From NCBI GenBank assembly GCA_015478945.1, contig JABUQX010124026.1, positions 1-45,000 of the forward strand: DNA of 45,000 nucleotides. The letters are read 5' to 3'. Position numbers and translations under genes: made by a program. Under the pieces are notes generated by a model. It did not search any database. It saw nothing but the letters and a program-made list of their open reading frames with translations, and had not been told where the DNA came from. Source of the stretch: Trachelipus rathkii. Taxonomy: Eukaryota; Arthropoda; Malacostraca; Isopoda; Trachelipodidae. How positions within the stretch are numbered: position 1 is the stretch's first letter; each line of letters begins with the position of its first letter. Below, piece by piece: positions 34,430 through 44,835 of the stretch.

Positions 34430-35800
34430 ACGAGTCATGCGCTTGAGCTTGTTTTTATCTTCTTTTACTTTTCCTTTTGAAGCGTTGTTTCATTTTCGAT
34501 AGTTATTTACAAATTGGGGGGAAAGAAGTTAAAAGTAGTTAGTGTACTTATGAGGGCGTAGGCCCTGGGTAGGGGCGCGGCTAAAGAACTGTTTACAATT
34601 AATTAATGTTAAATGGTGTATTTATGGATTGTTCTAGGCAATAAACGCCATATATAATATAGGTATTATAATAAGTTATATATGCTCGTAGTATAGTATG
34701 TATATATATAGTAGTATATAGGGCTCTATTTGTAATAGTATATATATATAGTCAATTTATATATTTCTTGTATATAGTTATATAGTATGTATATAATATA
34801 TAAGATATATTATATATGATAGTATTAGCTTATATATATTGTATATGTGTATATATATCTATATATCTATTTATATATAATAAGTATATACATATATATA
34901 TGTATTATATAGTAGGTATTACTTATATGGTATATATATAGTAGCGAGATGCGGTAGATAAGTAGTAGTGAATAGGTGAGTTCACCTGATGGTTAGGGTG
35001 AATTTATGTATATATTATTAAGGATAGGCTGGCTATATTATTGCGGTATAGTTGTATATTATAGGTATTAGGTGGATTTGGGCATGGGGATAGGGTTCGG
35101 GACCCGTTCGTCCGTACCTAGGGTAGTATTAACTAGAGAAGTGATGCCATATTTGAATAGGAGCATTCAAGTGAGATTTGAGGCATATATTGTATCAGGT
35201 CTATAATAGTAATTTATGTAGTAGGGAGCAGTATAACGTTGTAGTAATTTCTAATACGATAAGAAGAGCTAGATAGGGTAATCTTATCGTAGATCGTAGG
35301 GTAGATAGGTAGTATGATTGAATAAATATATTATAATATATAAGATAATGTAGTATATATTATATATATGTATATATAGATAGTGCTATAAGGTGCATGT
35401 ATAGTATATCTATATATGTATGATACCGGTATATATTATATATATATATATATTTATATTTATATTATATATATATATTTATATATATATTATTATAAAT
35501 CTTATAATGGCAATATATAGTTATAGTATTAGTTATTAGTTTGACTTATATGATGTAGTATAATAGGTATATAATTTATTATTATATAGAATATAGTGGT
35601 TGTGAGTATGTTAATGTTGGTAGTTATATGTATATATATATATAAGTAGTATATAACAGTAGTATAGTATTATAATCGTGAGGTAGTGAGGGGAGGGAGA
35701 TTCAGTTGGGACTAAGCTCTTTTACCCCACCTAGAGCAACTGGACTAAAGCGCATCTTGAGTTAGCACGCACGAGATCGCCTAAAATGTTGGGCTAAGCG
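34430..35800. other. Unassigned and (TA)-rich DNA
   Basis: A short mixed segment (34,430-34,640) is followed by about 1 kb of TATAT/TAGTAT-rich sequence with scattered unique words. AGGTGA-GT-TCACCT (34,974-34,987) is a short inverted repeat. 35,690-35,800 returns to mixed composition. No gene seen. Confidence 0.5.
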
Positions 35801-35809
35801 GGACTATTT

Positions 35810-36425
35810 TTGGAGGCCATATGTTTTACGGTGACTTGTCCTTTTTTGGCCTTTGACCTTTTTGGGCTTGGACTTTTGGGGCGTTTGACCGTTTTTTTTG
35901 GTGTTTACCTTTTTTTGGGTGCCTATTACTTGGTTTGGAACTTGACCTTTTTTCGACGAACCTTCTGTCTTCATGGTCAAGGTTTGTGCGCGCGCGGTAT
36001 TTTTGGCAAACCCCTAATCTTTGTTGGCAACCTATTTTTTGGCCCAACCCTAATTTTTTTGGCAACCTATCTTTTGGCAAAGCTAATTTTTGGCGAACTT
36101 CGAAGAAGGGTTAGGCGCAGGTTGCGGTCAGGCAACGGTGGGTACGTACGGTGCACCGCTAATTTTTTCGACCAAGCCCTTTGCTTCCATGGATCATTTT
36201 TTGCCACTGGTAAAGTTTTGGGCTTCATAGGGGGCTTGTAGCTTTTATTAGATGTTTGTAGCCTTGTTTTGACCATGATATTCTGCTTGCTCTTGAGCCG
36301 AATGATCACGAAAATAGGATACCATGGGTCATGTATTTTGTTGGCACAGGTAATTTTTTGCGACACTTTAGGGGCTTTAGCCGTTTTTGATGTCTTTACA
36401 TGTTTTGACCATGATATTTCGTCAT
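35810..36425. repeat. TTTTTGGC-rich degenerate repeats with a 137-bp tandem duplication
   Basis: The plus strand is G/T-rich, with recurring TTTTTTGGCAACC and TTTTTGGC words (35,830-36,090). Then a unit of about 137 bp occurs twice, each ending TTTTGACCATGATAT (36,267-36,281 and 36,404-36,418) and each starting with CCATGGATCAT or CCATGGGTCAT. On the minus strand one frame (36,067-36,540) reads through both units as Lys/Pro-rich segments that share a K-x-DPW pattern (ANKIHDPWYP and VAKNDPWKQ). The plus-strand frame (35,810-36,241, 143 residues) is hydrophobic. Either could be a by-product of the skewed repeat. Relative TTTTGACCATGATAT recurs at 42,188. Confidence 0.6.
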
Positions 36426-36436
36426 TAACATGACTG

Positions 36437-36500
36437 CAACACACACAAACACACACACACACACACACACAAACACCACTTTTCACACACACACACACTA
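36437..36500 (+). repeat. (AC)n microsatellite
   Basis: Two ACACAC tracts separated by a short interruption. The following TATAAGCACATACATTC words resemble those after the (AC)n tract at 38,930, suggesting relatedness of the flanks. Confidence 0.85.
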
Positions 36501-37379
36501 TAAGCACATACATTCTATGAACTCGATAATACACTCTCATAGAATTAGCTTATGCACGCTTACGTTTCACGTTAAGTATATACGTACAAGAAACACCGAG
36601 AGACCAGTGACTGCATTGTGTCTTGCATGGGGTCAATTTTGACCTCGGCGACGGGTATGTGTATTGTTCCTTGTCCTTATAGGGACTTAGCCCCTATTTT
36701 TTTGAATGGTCTTAGTGTTTGGCTGATATTTCGCTTGAGTTGCCAGATACCATGGGATCAATTTTTGACTAACGATAATGTGATTGTGCTTTGATGGTGG
36801 GTCTCAAGATCACGGTAAGATAGTAATCATAGGGAATGTCTATTAGTGTTCGATGGAGAGTATTGATAGAGTATGTTGCTAGAGTGAGTGGCAGGGATGA
36901 GTGCCAATGGGTGCCAATAGAGTGCCGGAGAAGTTGAAGATGTACGGAATGGGGGAGGTCGCCAGATGAGTGGAGTGAGTGCACACATAGTTGGCCAATG
37001 AGTTGCACTTTTTTCAGCTTTTTAGCCTCCCCTGAGCCTAGAAATAGCTATATTGGGTGTTACCCTAGCGATTATAGAAGGTTCGAGGATTCGTTTAGGT
37101 TAGGACTAAGGATGTTTACAGTTGCTAGGATGCTTTCCTATATGAGTTTAGTATTATTTTAACACTTATACGACTATGGCAGGCTTATACACACTTCATA
37201 GAACTTACACATATGACACTTATAAAGCAACTTTTAAACCAACGTGCCAGACACCCAACGACATGTGGACAACAACACACAACAGCGACACAGATAACAC
37301 TTACACTTACGACTCACCCACTCTAGATATTTGTGAATGCCTCAATTTTGCATGCGCTCAACCGTTTGGTGGCCGCCGG
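36501..37379. other. Unassigned DNA left of the giant inverted repeat
   Basis: CATGGGGTCAATTTTGACC (36,628) and CCATGGGATCAATTTTTGAC (36,750) repeat a word of the preceding duplication. 37,166-37,330 is AC-rich with ACTTACAC-type words like those of the inverted-repeat arm. Frames at 36,769-37,008 (minus) and 37,176-37,421 (plus) are not recognised. Whether this belongs to the inverted repeat cannot be decided, because the right arm is cut by the window end. Confidence 0.4.
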
Positions 37380-37559
37380 TTCATTGATGCTCGCAATTGT
37401 ATGAATGCCGTATCGTCTTGATGCCCATCAATTGTGGGGATGAGTTTAGATGCGGCGGCCAGGTGAAGCTCTCTCGATGGTGTGTTATATAAGTCCAAGA
37501 ACATAGCTATTTAGATATGAGGTGACTTGTACAGCCTTAGTTCATGAAGCCGTACAATC

Positions 37560-37738
37560 AAGAGGGGGCGCGAATGATATCCGCCGCGAAGGCTGACACC
37601 GCCAGATAAATATCGGCGCGAGATCGAAACTGTCCGCCGGCCGCAGGGTGGACCCGCGCGTCCAGGTGGAGCGCCGCGGCGGCTTCCGCCGCGCTGCGCC
37701 CGCAGGACGCAAATAGTTCGCCTGGGCGCGAATGGAAA
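37560..37738. other. GC-rich block of the left arm
   Basis: About 180 bp with roughly two-thirds G+C or more and many CGCG and GCCGC words, in an otherwise AT-rich arm. It ends with GGCGCGAATGGAAAAAG. A block of the same composition lies at the mirrored position in the right arm. The minus-strand frame at 37,542-37,760 (Arg/Pro/Ala-rich) is not shared with the right arm. A promoter or structural role is possible but not shown. Confidence 0.6.
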
Positions 37739-38108
37739 AAGTATTCCTATAAGTATTCATGTTTTATTTCATACTTAAACATTTTTGATTTCTTGTTTAA
37801 TATATTTGATTTTATTGAGAAGTTCACTTCATTAGTATATTTCATACTTAGACATTTTTTATTAAAGAATTGTTCCGAACTCACTGAAAAGCATGTAACA
37901 TCATGTTACAGAACACTAAGTTATTTTAACATATAATACGTATTTGTATATGAACATTATGTTATTTACTTATGACATCTTTTTACTTATACTTTGTTGA
38001 TTGTCCTATAATGAAGAAAATCCATGAGTGTTGATATATTATAAACATTTATTTTACTAAACCAATTGTACGGAGATATTCTAAAAACATAACTTACGAT
38101 ACCTTAAA

Positions 38109-38700
38109 GCGTAATCAGTAATCAATAGAGGTGTTTACCTAACACCAAAGGGGGATTAGTAAGCTTTTGTTTTACTGTTTTAATGCTTTAGCTCATGTTT
38201 TCTGCTTTAACTCGTTGTTTTTAACTGTTTTAACTCATTATGTTTTACTGCTTTAGACTCATATATTTAGTTAGACATTAATACTAAGAGTAATCAGTAA
38301 TCAATAGAGGTGTTTACCTAACACCACAAGAGGGTTAGTATGCTTTTGTTTACTGCTTTACTGGCTTTAACTTTCTGCTTTACTTGGCTTTAACTTTTGC
38401 TGTTAAGCTGCTTTAACTTGTCTGCTTTAACTGGGCTTTAACTTTTGGCTTTACTGTTTTAACTTCTCTTTACTGCTTTACTTTTCTGCTTTACTGACTG
38501 TTTAAACTCATATGTTTTACTGCTTTAATAGACTGCATATATTATATTACTTCATTACTAAGTCAGTAATAGTAAATCAATAGAGGTGCGACCTAAAACC
38601 AAGGGGGGATTAGTATGCTTTAACTATGTGCTTTACTGCTTTAACATTTCTGATTAACTGCTTGACTCATGTTTACTGCTTTATCTTCATATGTTTTAAC
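38109..38700 (+). repeat. Three hairpin-containing repeats with CTGCTTTAACT tracts (left arm)
   Basis: Units start at about 38,109, 38,291 and 38,565 with AATCAGTAATCAATAGAGG. The first two contain GGTGTTTACCTAACACC (38,130-38,146 and 38,309-38,325), a 6-bp stem with a 5-base loop. The third has a decayed version at 38,585-38,600. Between them lie tandem TTTACTGCTTTAACTCATA words. Confidence 0.8.
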
Positions 38701-38927
38701 TGCTTTTAAACTCATATTTATTAACATTATGTTCTTTATTTTGTTTTAATACTTTTTATTTGATTTATTTTATTATTATTTTTAATTTTATTTATTTTAT
38801 TATATTTTTATTTATTTTTATTATTATTTTTTATTATTTTTATTTTTTATTTTTATTTTTTATTATTATTACTTAGTGTTATTTTACTGTCATGTATTGT
38901 TATTAATTTTTTAGAACACCATCGAAC

Positions 38928-38955
38928 AACACACACACACACACACACACACACC
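38928..38955 (+). repeat. (AC)n microsatellite of the left arm
   Basis: An ACACAC tract. Its mirrored counterpart is the (TG)n region at about 43,310-43,520. Confidence 0.85.
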
Positions 38956-39059
38956 CAACACACGTTACATTAATACACGCATTCATTGAGCTTATTAACA
39001 CATTCACTAGACTTACATTTACCCATAGACACTTACATTTAACTTACCGAACACACAGC

Positions 39060-39360
39060 ACAACTACACAGTCACACACAGCTTTCTGTACACCACACAT
39101 ACCGATTTACTTACAACACGCAGATTTTACTACCTCACACAGATTTTACTTATCCCAACACATGATTTACTTACCTCAACAGATTTTTACGTTACACTCC
39201 ACACAGGATTTCTTCACCACGGCAGATTTACGTACATCATCACAGATTTACTTACACTAACACGAGATTAATTCACTTCTTGCAGATTGAGATCCTTTGC
39301 ACACAGATTTGTTTCCGAAGTTGATGTACATCCACGATGCAGTTTACTTTTAATCATACA
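39060..39360 (+). repeat. CAGATTTACTTACA tandem array (left arm)
   Basis: Words like ACACAGATTTTACT, ACATGATTTACTTACC, CAGATTTACGTACATC and CAGATTTACTTACAC repeat at about 25-30 bp. The mirrored region at 42,990-43,310 shows GTAAGTAAATCTGTG words. Confidence 0.7.
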
Positions 39361-40048
39361 CACGCACATACACTTACATATTTGATGATAAAAAAATTTT
39401 AATTTTATAATCATCTACATACATTTTTATTACTCATTCAAATATAACTAAATTTATAATTTTTCTTAAATTCAAGTAATAAATTTCTCTGTTCGAAGAA
39501 ATTCCAAGTAGTTACCTGAGAACGGAACATCACATCCAAATAATCTGTGAAGCTATAAACATTTGACAAAATGAACTTTTGAGAGGCTACAGATTTAGGT
39601 GTAGGTTGAGTTTATTCAAAACATATATTTCGTACTAGCGTGAATCAGTAATCAGTAAGGTCAGCACTAGCCCGGCTCTACACAAAGCTATGCAGACGTT
39701 TTGGTTTGCTGATTGACTTACTGGTTTAATATGAATCGCATTATAGCCATGTTATAAGTGATAGTAGAAATAAATACGGACAAGACTGGTCGTTCAATTT
39801 GATGTCTTCATGAAAACGCAGTAAGTACAGTGTTTTTTTAAATTTTTAAGTTCTATTTAAAATAAGAAATCAATTATTGGCACTTACATTTATGACAGAT
39901 ATAGTCGCCTCGAGATGTTAATAAAAAATAACTTTCTAAAGTTTTTTAAAATAAATTCGGATTTTTCCTTATTATTACTTATTATTATTATTATTTATCT
40001 ATGTATTGAAATCAGAGTATTAATTGTGTTTGCTTGTAACTGCTTCCT

Positions 40049-40275
40049 TCAGATACGAACTGACCTCTACTCTGTAAAATGTGGTGAAATAACTACTTTA
40101 GTCTAAATTTAAGATAATCCTTTTTGTATCCAGCGGGGCGGTTTAGGCCTAATATCCGGTGAAATTTTTTCAAATGACTTTTTTTGTAAAAAATGTGGTG
40201 CATAACTAGTTGAGGCCTAATTTAGGCTATTAGGATGTAGTTTTTGTATCCAGGGCGATTTAAGCTAATACGCAG
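40049..40275 (+). repeat. ~115-bp tandem duplication (left arm)
   Basis: Two units share AAAATGTGGTG, then CATAACTA or AATAACTA, GGCCTAA, CTTTTTGTATCCAG or GTTTTTGTATCCAG, and GGTTTAGGCCTAATA or GATTTAAGCTAATA. The same pair is present in reverse at 42,080-42,300. Confidence 0.7.
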
Positions 40276-40535
40276 TAAAGGGTAATTCAGTATAGCAGGA
40301 ATGAGATCATGTTTGGATTATTATATTTTATAAAATATTGAAATTAAAACTGAATAACATGCTGGATCGGTAAGATCTTTAAGCAGGTAAGAAGGAATTA
40401 CCTTTCTTGTGAGTGGGCGGAGTAATCCTTATCTCTATATGACTCCGCATGTGATTGGTCGAGAAATTTTATCGCCTTTTTGGTTTTAAGGTAGTAAAAA
40501 CATGTTTTTTTTTCATAATCGAACCTGGGTTCGTT

Positions 40536-41820
40536 TTATTTAAGCTTTAAGAACTGTAAATTTTCTTTAAGCAAGTTAAATAAGGATAACTAAAACTTTA
40601 CTATATAATTAAGAAAATTTATAATAATCATTAATCTTATACAATAATTTATATATATATATATTATAATATATATATAATATCTATTATATATTAATAT
40701 TATCTTTATATTATTATATATGTATATATATATCTATATATATATATGAGTATTATATATAATATATATATTTATAGGCTAAAATTAATATATAAGAGTG
40801 TTAAATATATTTACATTGATTTTATATTATATATAAGGTTCAATTAAATAATAATCAGGAATATTATTATATATAACACTTTCACATACATTTTACACAT
40901 ATTTTTATGATTATTTTAAATTTTAAATTTTTCTCTAAATCTTTTGCAAATATGCCAATTATTTATATCATTGTCGATGATATAGTTTCATATCTCAGTA
41001 ATACCTTCAGTTAACATATAATATTTCAGTTCTGGGTCACCTGCATAACTATGTTCTTGCATTGTTTTCTAAGTAGATAAATGAATTTTTGTACGTCTAT
41101 AGAATTTAGGAAGCGATCGATGATAAGCGTAGGATTATCGATCAGGGTTTTCTTAAAGGCGTAGTATTCTTGGTATAGACATGTATGATTAGGTTACGTT
41201 AATTAGATAACACAATTGTCTTTTCACCTGAATAACATTCGCTTACGTACTCTAAATATATTCAGCTGTTAGGCCTGAATGTAGAATCCCTATGATGTGG
41301 TTCAATACGATGTTTGCATTATCTCTCCATATCTAATTCCAACTTGATTTGTTTTGAATGTTTAATAAAAGTGCTAAGAGTAAGTTGCTTATCGCTGGTT
41401 TTCGCACGAGGCTAAATAACTGTTTGGTCAGTTTAAAGCTGAGCTTGATTTAAAGTATCCTGTAAGCCACTCTTCAGTGTGATTAAATATATAAAAAGTA
41501 ATTCATCTGGACTCATGAAAATAGGCTTTGTATTATAACAGGGTGATTTGGGTTGCACACTTGAAAATTAAAATCCATCGGGTTTTCTTAAATATTAAGA
41601 AATGAAACCTATCTAAAGTTGGGATCCGTTTTTTTTTGAGTCACCCGTGTCTTGTATTGAGGGTATAACCTGTTAACGGTGAATCATGATATACAATTAG
41701 TGAAAATAGAGCATTGTATTACAAAATAGAGAAATTGTGCAACGCTTTTACTTTTCAAGATTTTAAAATGTTTGGATTTAAAACACGCATCCTCCAATAT
41801 ATAATTTTTCATCCAATCAC
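40536..41820. other. Non-palindromic loop of the giant inverted repeat
   Basis: About 1.3 kb between the arms. I compared the sequence next to the left arm with the reverse complement next to the right arm and found no continued match. The left half (40,620-40,900) is AT-rich; the right half (41,025-41,820) is more complex and has short minus-strand frames. Confidence 0.7.
41025..41520 (-). pseudogene. Possible decayed transposase segment in the loop
   Basis: Minus-strand frames follow each other with frameshifts. First MSPDELLFIYLITLKSGLQD plus TLNQAQL (41,433-41,516, a complete short frame ending in TAA). Then, in another phase, SFKLTKQLFSLVRKPAIS. Then a phase with NHIIGILHSGLTAEY. Then a 54-residue open stretch containing LIDNPTLIIDRFLNSI (41,025-41,190). 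The first piece resembles the stretch before and within the helix-turn-helix of DDE-type (DDE_4-like) transposases, where 'DELL..L..LK.GL...LA.LF' precedes a short helix. No catalytic D, D or E can be identified with confidence. The position between long inverted repeats fits a transposase remnant. The similarity is remembered, not searched. Confidence 0.25.
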
Positions 41821-42989
41821 AGCCCTAGGTTCAGGATATGAAAAAACATTGTTTTTTACATACTAAGACAAAAGGCGATAAAATTCTCGACCAATCACAT
41901 GCGGAGTCATATAGAGATAAGGATTCAGTTCGTCACTCACGAAAAGGTAAACTTTTCTTCTTACCTGCATGTAAGGATCTTACGATCCAGATGTTTCATG
42001 TTTGAAATATATTTATAAAATATAATAATTTGATTCTCGATTCTTGTCTATACTGGAATTCTACTTTTTGACCTGGTATTAGGCTTACATCAGCCTGGGA
42101 TAACAAAAGGCTAATCCTATTTAGGGCTAAAATTGTAGGCCTACTATTTTGCCACATTTTTACAGAAAAGGGTCAGTTTGAAATATATTTTGACCATGAT
42201 ATTAGGCCTAAACTGCCCCGGGGCAAAAAAGGATTATCCAAAATTTAGACCTAAAGTAGTTATTTCACCACATTTTACGAGAGAGGTCATTTCGTATCTG
42301 TAAGGAGTTGCGGGTTGTGTGTGTTTTCTCGTGGTGAATTGTAATGTACATGGATAATTATAAATAATAATAATAATTAATTATTACAAAAGTCGATTTA
42401 TTTAAAACTTTGAATGATTGTTTTTTAGTATTAACATGAGCGAATAATATAAATGTAATGATTAATTATAAATCAATCATGAAGAAATTAGAAAGATTTT
42501 AACTAAAATTAACATGCTTATGTTAGCAGAGTAAGAACTTGATTTTGGTTATTTTTATTATTATTACATGGCTAAGTAGATGAAATGTGAAAAGCGGTAA
42601 AGTCAATAGAACAAAACGGGTCATAGCTTGGTGTAGAGGGGTGCTGACTTGGGGCTGACGCTTACTGGATTTAAGCTGATTCTACTGCTTTAAGGGTAGT
42701 AAACTATATGTTTATTATACAATTTCAAAATAAGAGTTTATGAGTAAGAAGTTATATTTGTAAAACTGATAGATAGGTTATGAATTTATAAACAAAAAGT
42801 ATTGACAGTTAATAATAAGTTCTTGTTCAAAGAGTAATGATTGTTTATTATAGAAGTTTGCCTTATTGAGGTAACTTGAGTATTTTGTATACAGTGCCTA
42901 GGAATATTGCAAACAGCGTTTGAATGTATTGTATAAGCATTATATTGTGTTTAGAAACTGATTTCCTGTGATTGGATGCAACTTTGTAT

Positions 42990-43520
42990 GCGTGTGTGTG
43001 GTAAGTAAGTCATGTGCTGTGTATAGAAGTAAATCTGTGTTGTGTGTGTGTGTGTATCGGATCTATGTGTGTGAGTGGGTAAGTAATCTGTGTGAGTGTA
43101 ATTGTATCAGTATTTGAGTGAATGTAATATGTTTGAGTGTAAGTTGAATTTCGTGTGTAGTAACAGTGTGTTGAGTGTAAGGTATATCTGTGTGGATTGT
43201 ATGTAAAGTATGCTTGAGTGTGATGTGTAAAGTAAGTGTGTGTAGTGTATAGAGTGTAGGAGTGTGTTCTATACATTGTTTGAGGAAGTGTAAGTAAATC
43301 TTGTGTGACTGTGTGTGTGCGTGTGGTGTGTGGTGTGTGTGTGTATGATGTGTGTGTGTGTGTGTGGTGTAAGTTATATGGTAAATGTAAGTGTCATCTA
43401 TGGGTAATGTAAGTGTTTCAGCGTATGTGTGTATACAGTGTTTCAGTGTATTGTATACAGTGTAGTGTGTATTGTATACAGTGTTTGGGTGTATGTGTAT
43501 ACAGTGTTTGATTGTGTGTG
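42990..43520 (+). repeat. (TG)n and GTAAGTAAATCTGTG array (right arm)
   Basis: A TGTGTG-rich stretch with GTAAGTAAATCTGTG, GTAAGTAATCTGTG and later GTATACAGTGTTT words repeated every 20-30 bp. The minus-strand frame at 43,010-43,276 (Thr/His/Tyr-rich) is repeat translation. Confidence 0.8.
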
Positions 43521-43759
43521 TGTTCTAAATATATACAATAGGAGAAGTCAATAACATAAGGTATTAATAATAAAGATAAAATAAATAATAATAAAAATAA
43601 AATAAAAAATAAAATAATAAAAATACTATAAAATAATAAAATAATTATAAAATAAATAATAAAATTACAAAATATATAAATAAGTATTAAAATAAAAATA
43701 AAACAGTAAGTTTTAATAAATATATTGAGTTAATGCGAGTAAGAAATATGGTTAGCGTA

Positions 43760-44330
43760 AAAGCATGAGTTTAAAGCAGTAAAAGCAGAGTTAAAAGAGT
43801 AAAGGGGTAATCAACAAAAGCATACTAATCCCCCTTGGTGTTAGTCACACCTCTCTTGATTTACTGATTTACTGAATATACTGCTATGTAATGTTAATAA
43901 ATATATAGTTAAAGCAGTAAAGCTATGAGGTTAGAAGCAGTAAAGCAGAAAGTTTAAAGAAGTAAGCCAGAAAGTTAAACAGTAAAGAGAAGTTAAGCAG
44001 TAAAGCAGACGTTAAGGCAGTAAAGCAGAAAGTTAAAGCAGTAAAGCAGAAGTTAAAGCAGTAAAGAGAAAGTTAAAGCATACCAATCCTCTTGGTGTTA
44101 GGTAACACCTCTTTGATTATCTGATTTACTGCTTTAAGGTAGATAAACTTTTACATTATTAATACTGAGTTAAGCAGTAAACATATGAGTTAAAATCAGT
44201 AAAACACGAGTTTAAAGCAGGTAAACATGATTTAAAGCAGTACGCTAAAACGAAAGCATACTATCCCCTGGTGTTAGGTAACACCTCTATTGGTTTACTC
44301 ATGATTTACTGCTTTAAGGTATGTAATGTA
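43760..44330 (-). repeat. Three hairpin-containing repeats (right arm)
   Basis: Hairpins at 43,837-43,851 (GGTGTTAGTCACACC), 44,094-44,109 and 44,270-44,285 (both GGTGTTAGGTAACACC), separated by AGTTAAAGCAGTAAAGCAGA tandem words. They mirror the left-arm copies. Confidence 0.8.
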
Positions 44331-44671
44331 ATGTTTTTAATAAAATATCGTACAATTGTAGTAAAATAAAATGTTTTATATTCAGACACTCTGGATTTTT
44401 TCTTTCTTATCATACAATTTTTTAAAATTTATAAATTAAAAGTATTATTAAAAAGGTATTAAGTAAAAAATAATGTTATAAATTATATATATATATTGTT
44501 ATAATAGGTCTGTAATGAGTTACGGTTTTAGGTTCGCGAAAATTTTTAATAAAAATGTATTAAGTATGAAATAAAAAAATGACTGATAGTCTTACCAACA
44601 ACGATGACGTTGCTTTCAAATGTTTAAAGTTATGATAAAATCAATGGAGCTGGTATAAGTATGATATAGTT

Positions 44672-44835
44672 TTTCATTCGCGGCGGCGATATTGGCGCCT
44701 GCACGGGCGCACGCGGCGGGCCGGGAATATTGGGCTGCGGGCGCAACCGGCGGGGCGGGAACGCGGCGGGGCGGGAACGGGTGGGTTGCCTGCGGTGCGG
44801 GGTTGTCAGTCTTCACGCGGAGGGCGCATGCTGCG
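44672..44835. other. GC-rich block of the right arm
   Basis: About 165 bp of very GC-rich DNA (GCGGCGGGCCGGGAATATTG, GGCGGGGCGGGAACG repeated) in AT-rich surroundings, at the mirrored position of the 37,560-37,738 block. Its outer flank AGGGCGCATGCTGCGCCTGA pairs loosely with the left block's outer flank. The frame at 44,616-44,816 (minus, Pro/Ala-rich) is a by-product. Confidence 0.6.

Larger units (their letters stand above)
37380..40535 (+). repeat. Left arm of the giant inverted repeat
   Basis: In order: mixed DNA with AAGAACATAGCT (37,498), a GC-rich block, TATTTCATACTTA words (37,766 and 37,839), three hairpin-containing repeats with CTGCTTTAACT tracts, TTTTATT-rich DNA, an (AC)n tract, an array of ATTTACTTACA words, ATCAGTAATCAGTAAGG (39,644), a ~115-bp duplication and the inner segment GACTCCGCATGTGATTGGTC (40,441-40,460). 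All recur in reverse in the right arm. Confidence 0.8.

Noticed and set aside
35810..36241. 143-residue hydrophobic frame as a membrane protein
   Set aside because: The hydrophobicity comes from TTT-rich and GGC/TTG-rich repeat words. There is no domain and the opposite strand is open too.
36067..36540. 157-residue minus-strand frame as a real protein
   Set aside because: Its N-terminal part is translated (CA)n microsatellite (Cys-Val repeats) and the rest is the skewed tandem repeat. Kept only as a repeat observation.
41025..41110. OTU-type cysteine protease fragment in the loop (SYAGDPELKYYM reading)
   Set aside because: It rests on a short stretch in one phase ending at a stop, and no Cys or His catalytic motif is seen upstream.
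43010..43276. Thr/His/Tyr-rich minus-strand frame
   Set aside because: It is a translation of the (TG)n-derived array of the right arm.
38109..44330. CRISPR-like array from regularly spaced repeats with hairpins
   Set aside because: Copies are few and mirrored, unit spacing is irregular (about 180 and 280 bp), spacers are themselves tandem repeats, and the DNA is eukaryotic in character.
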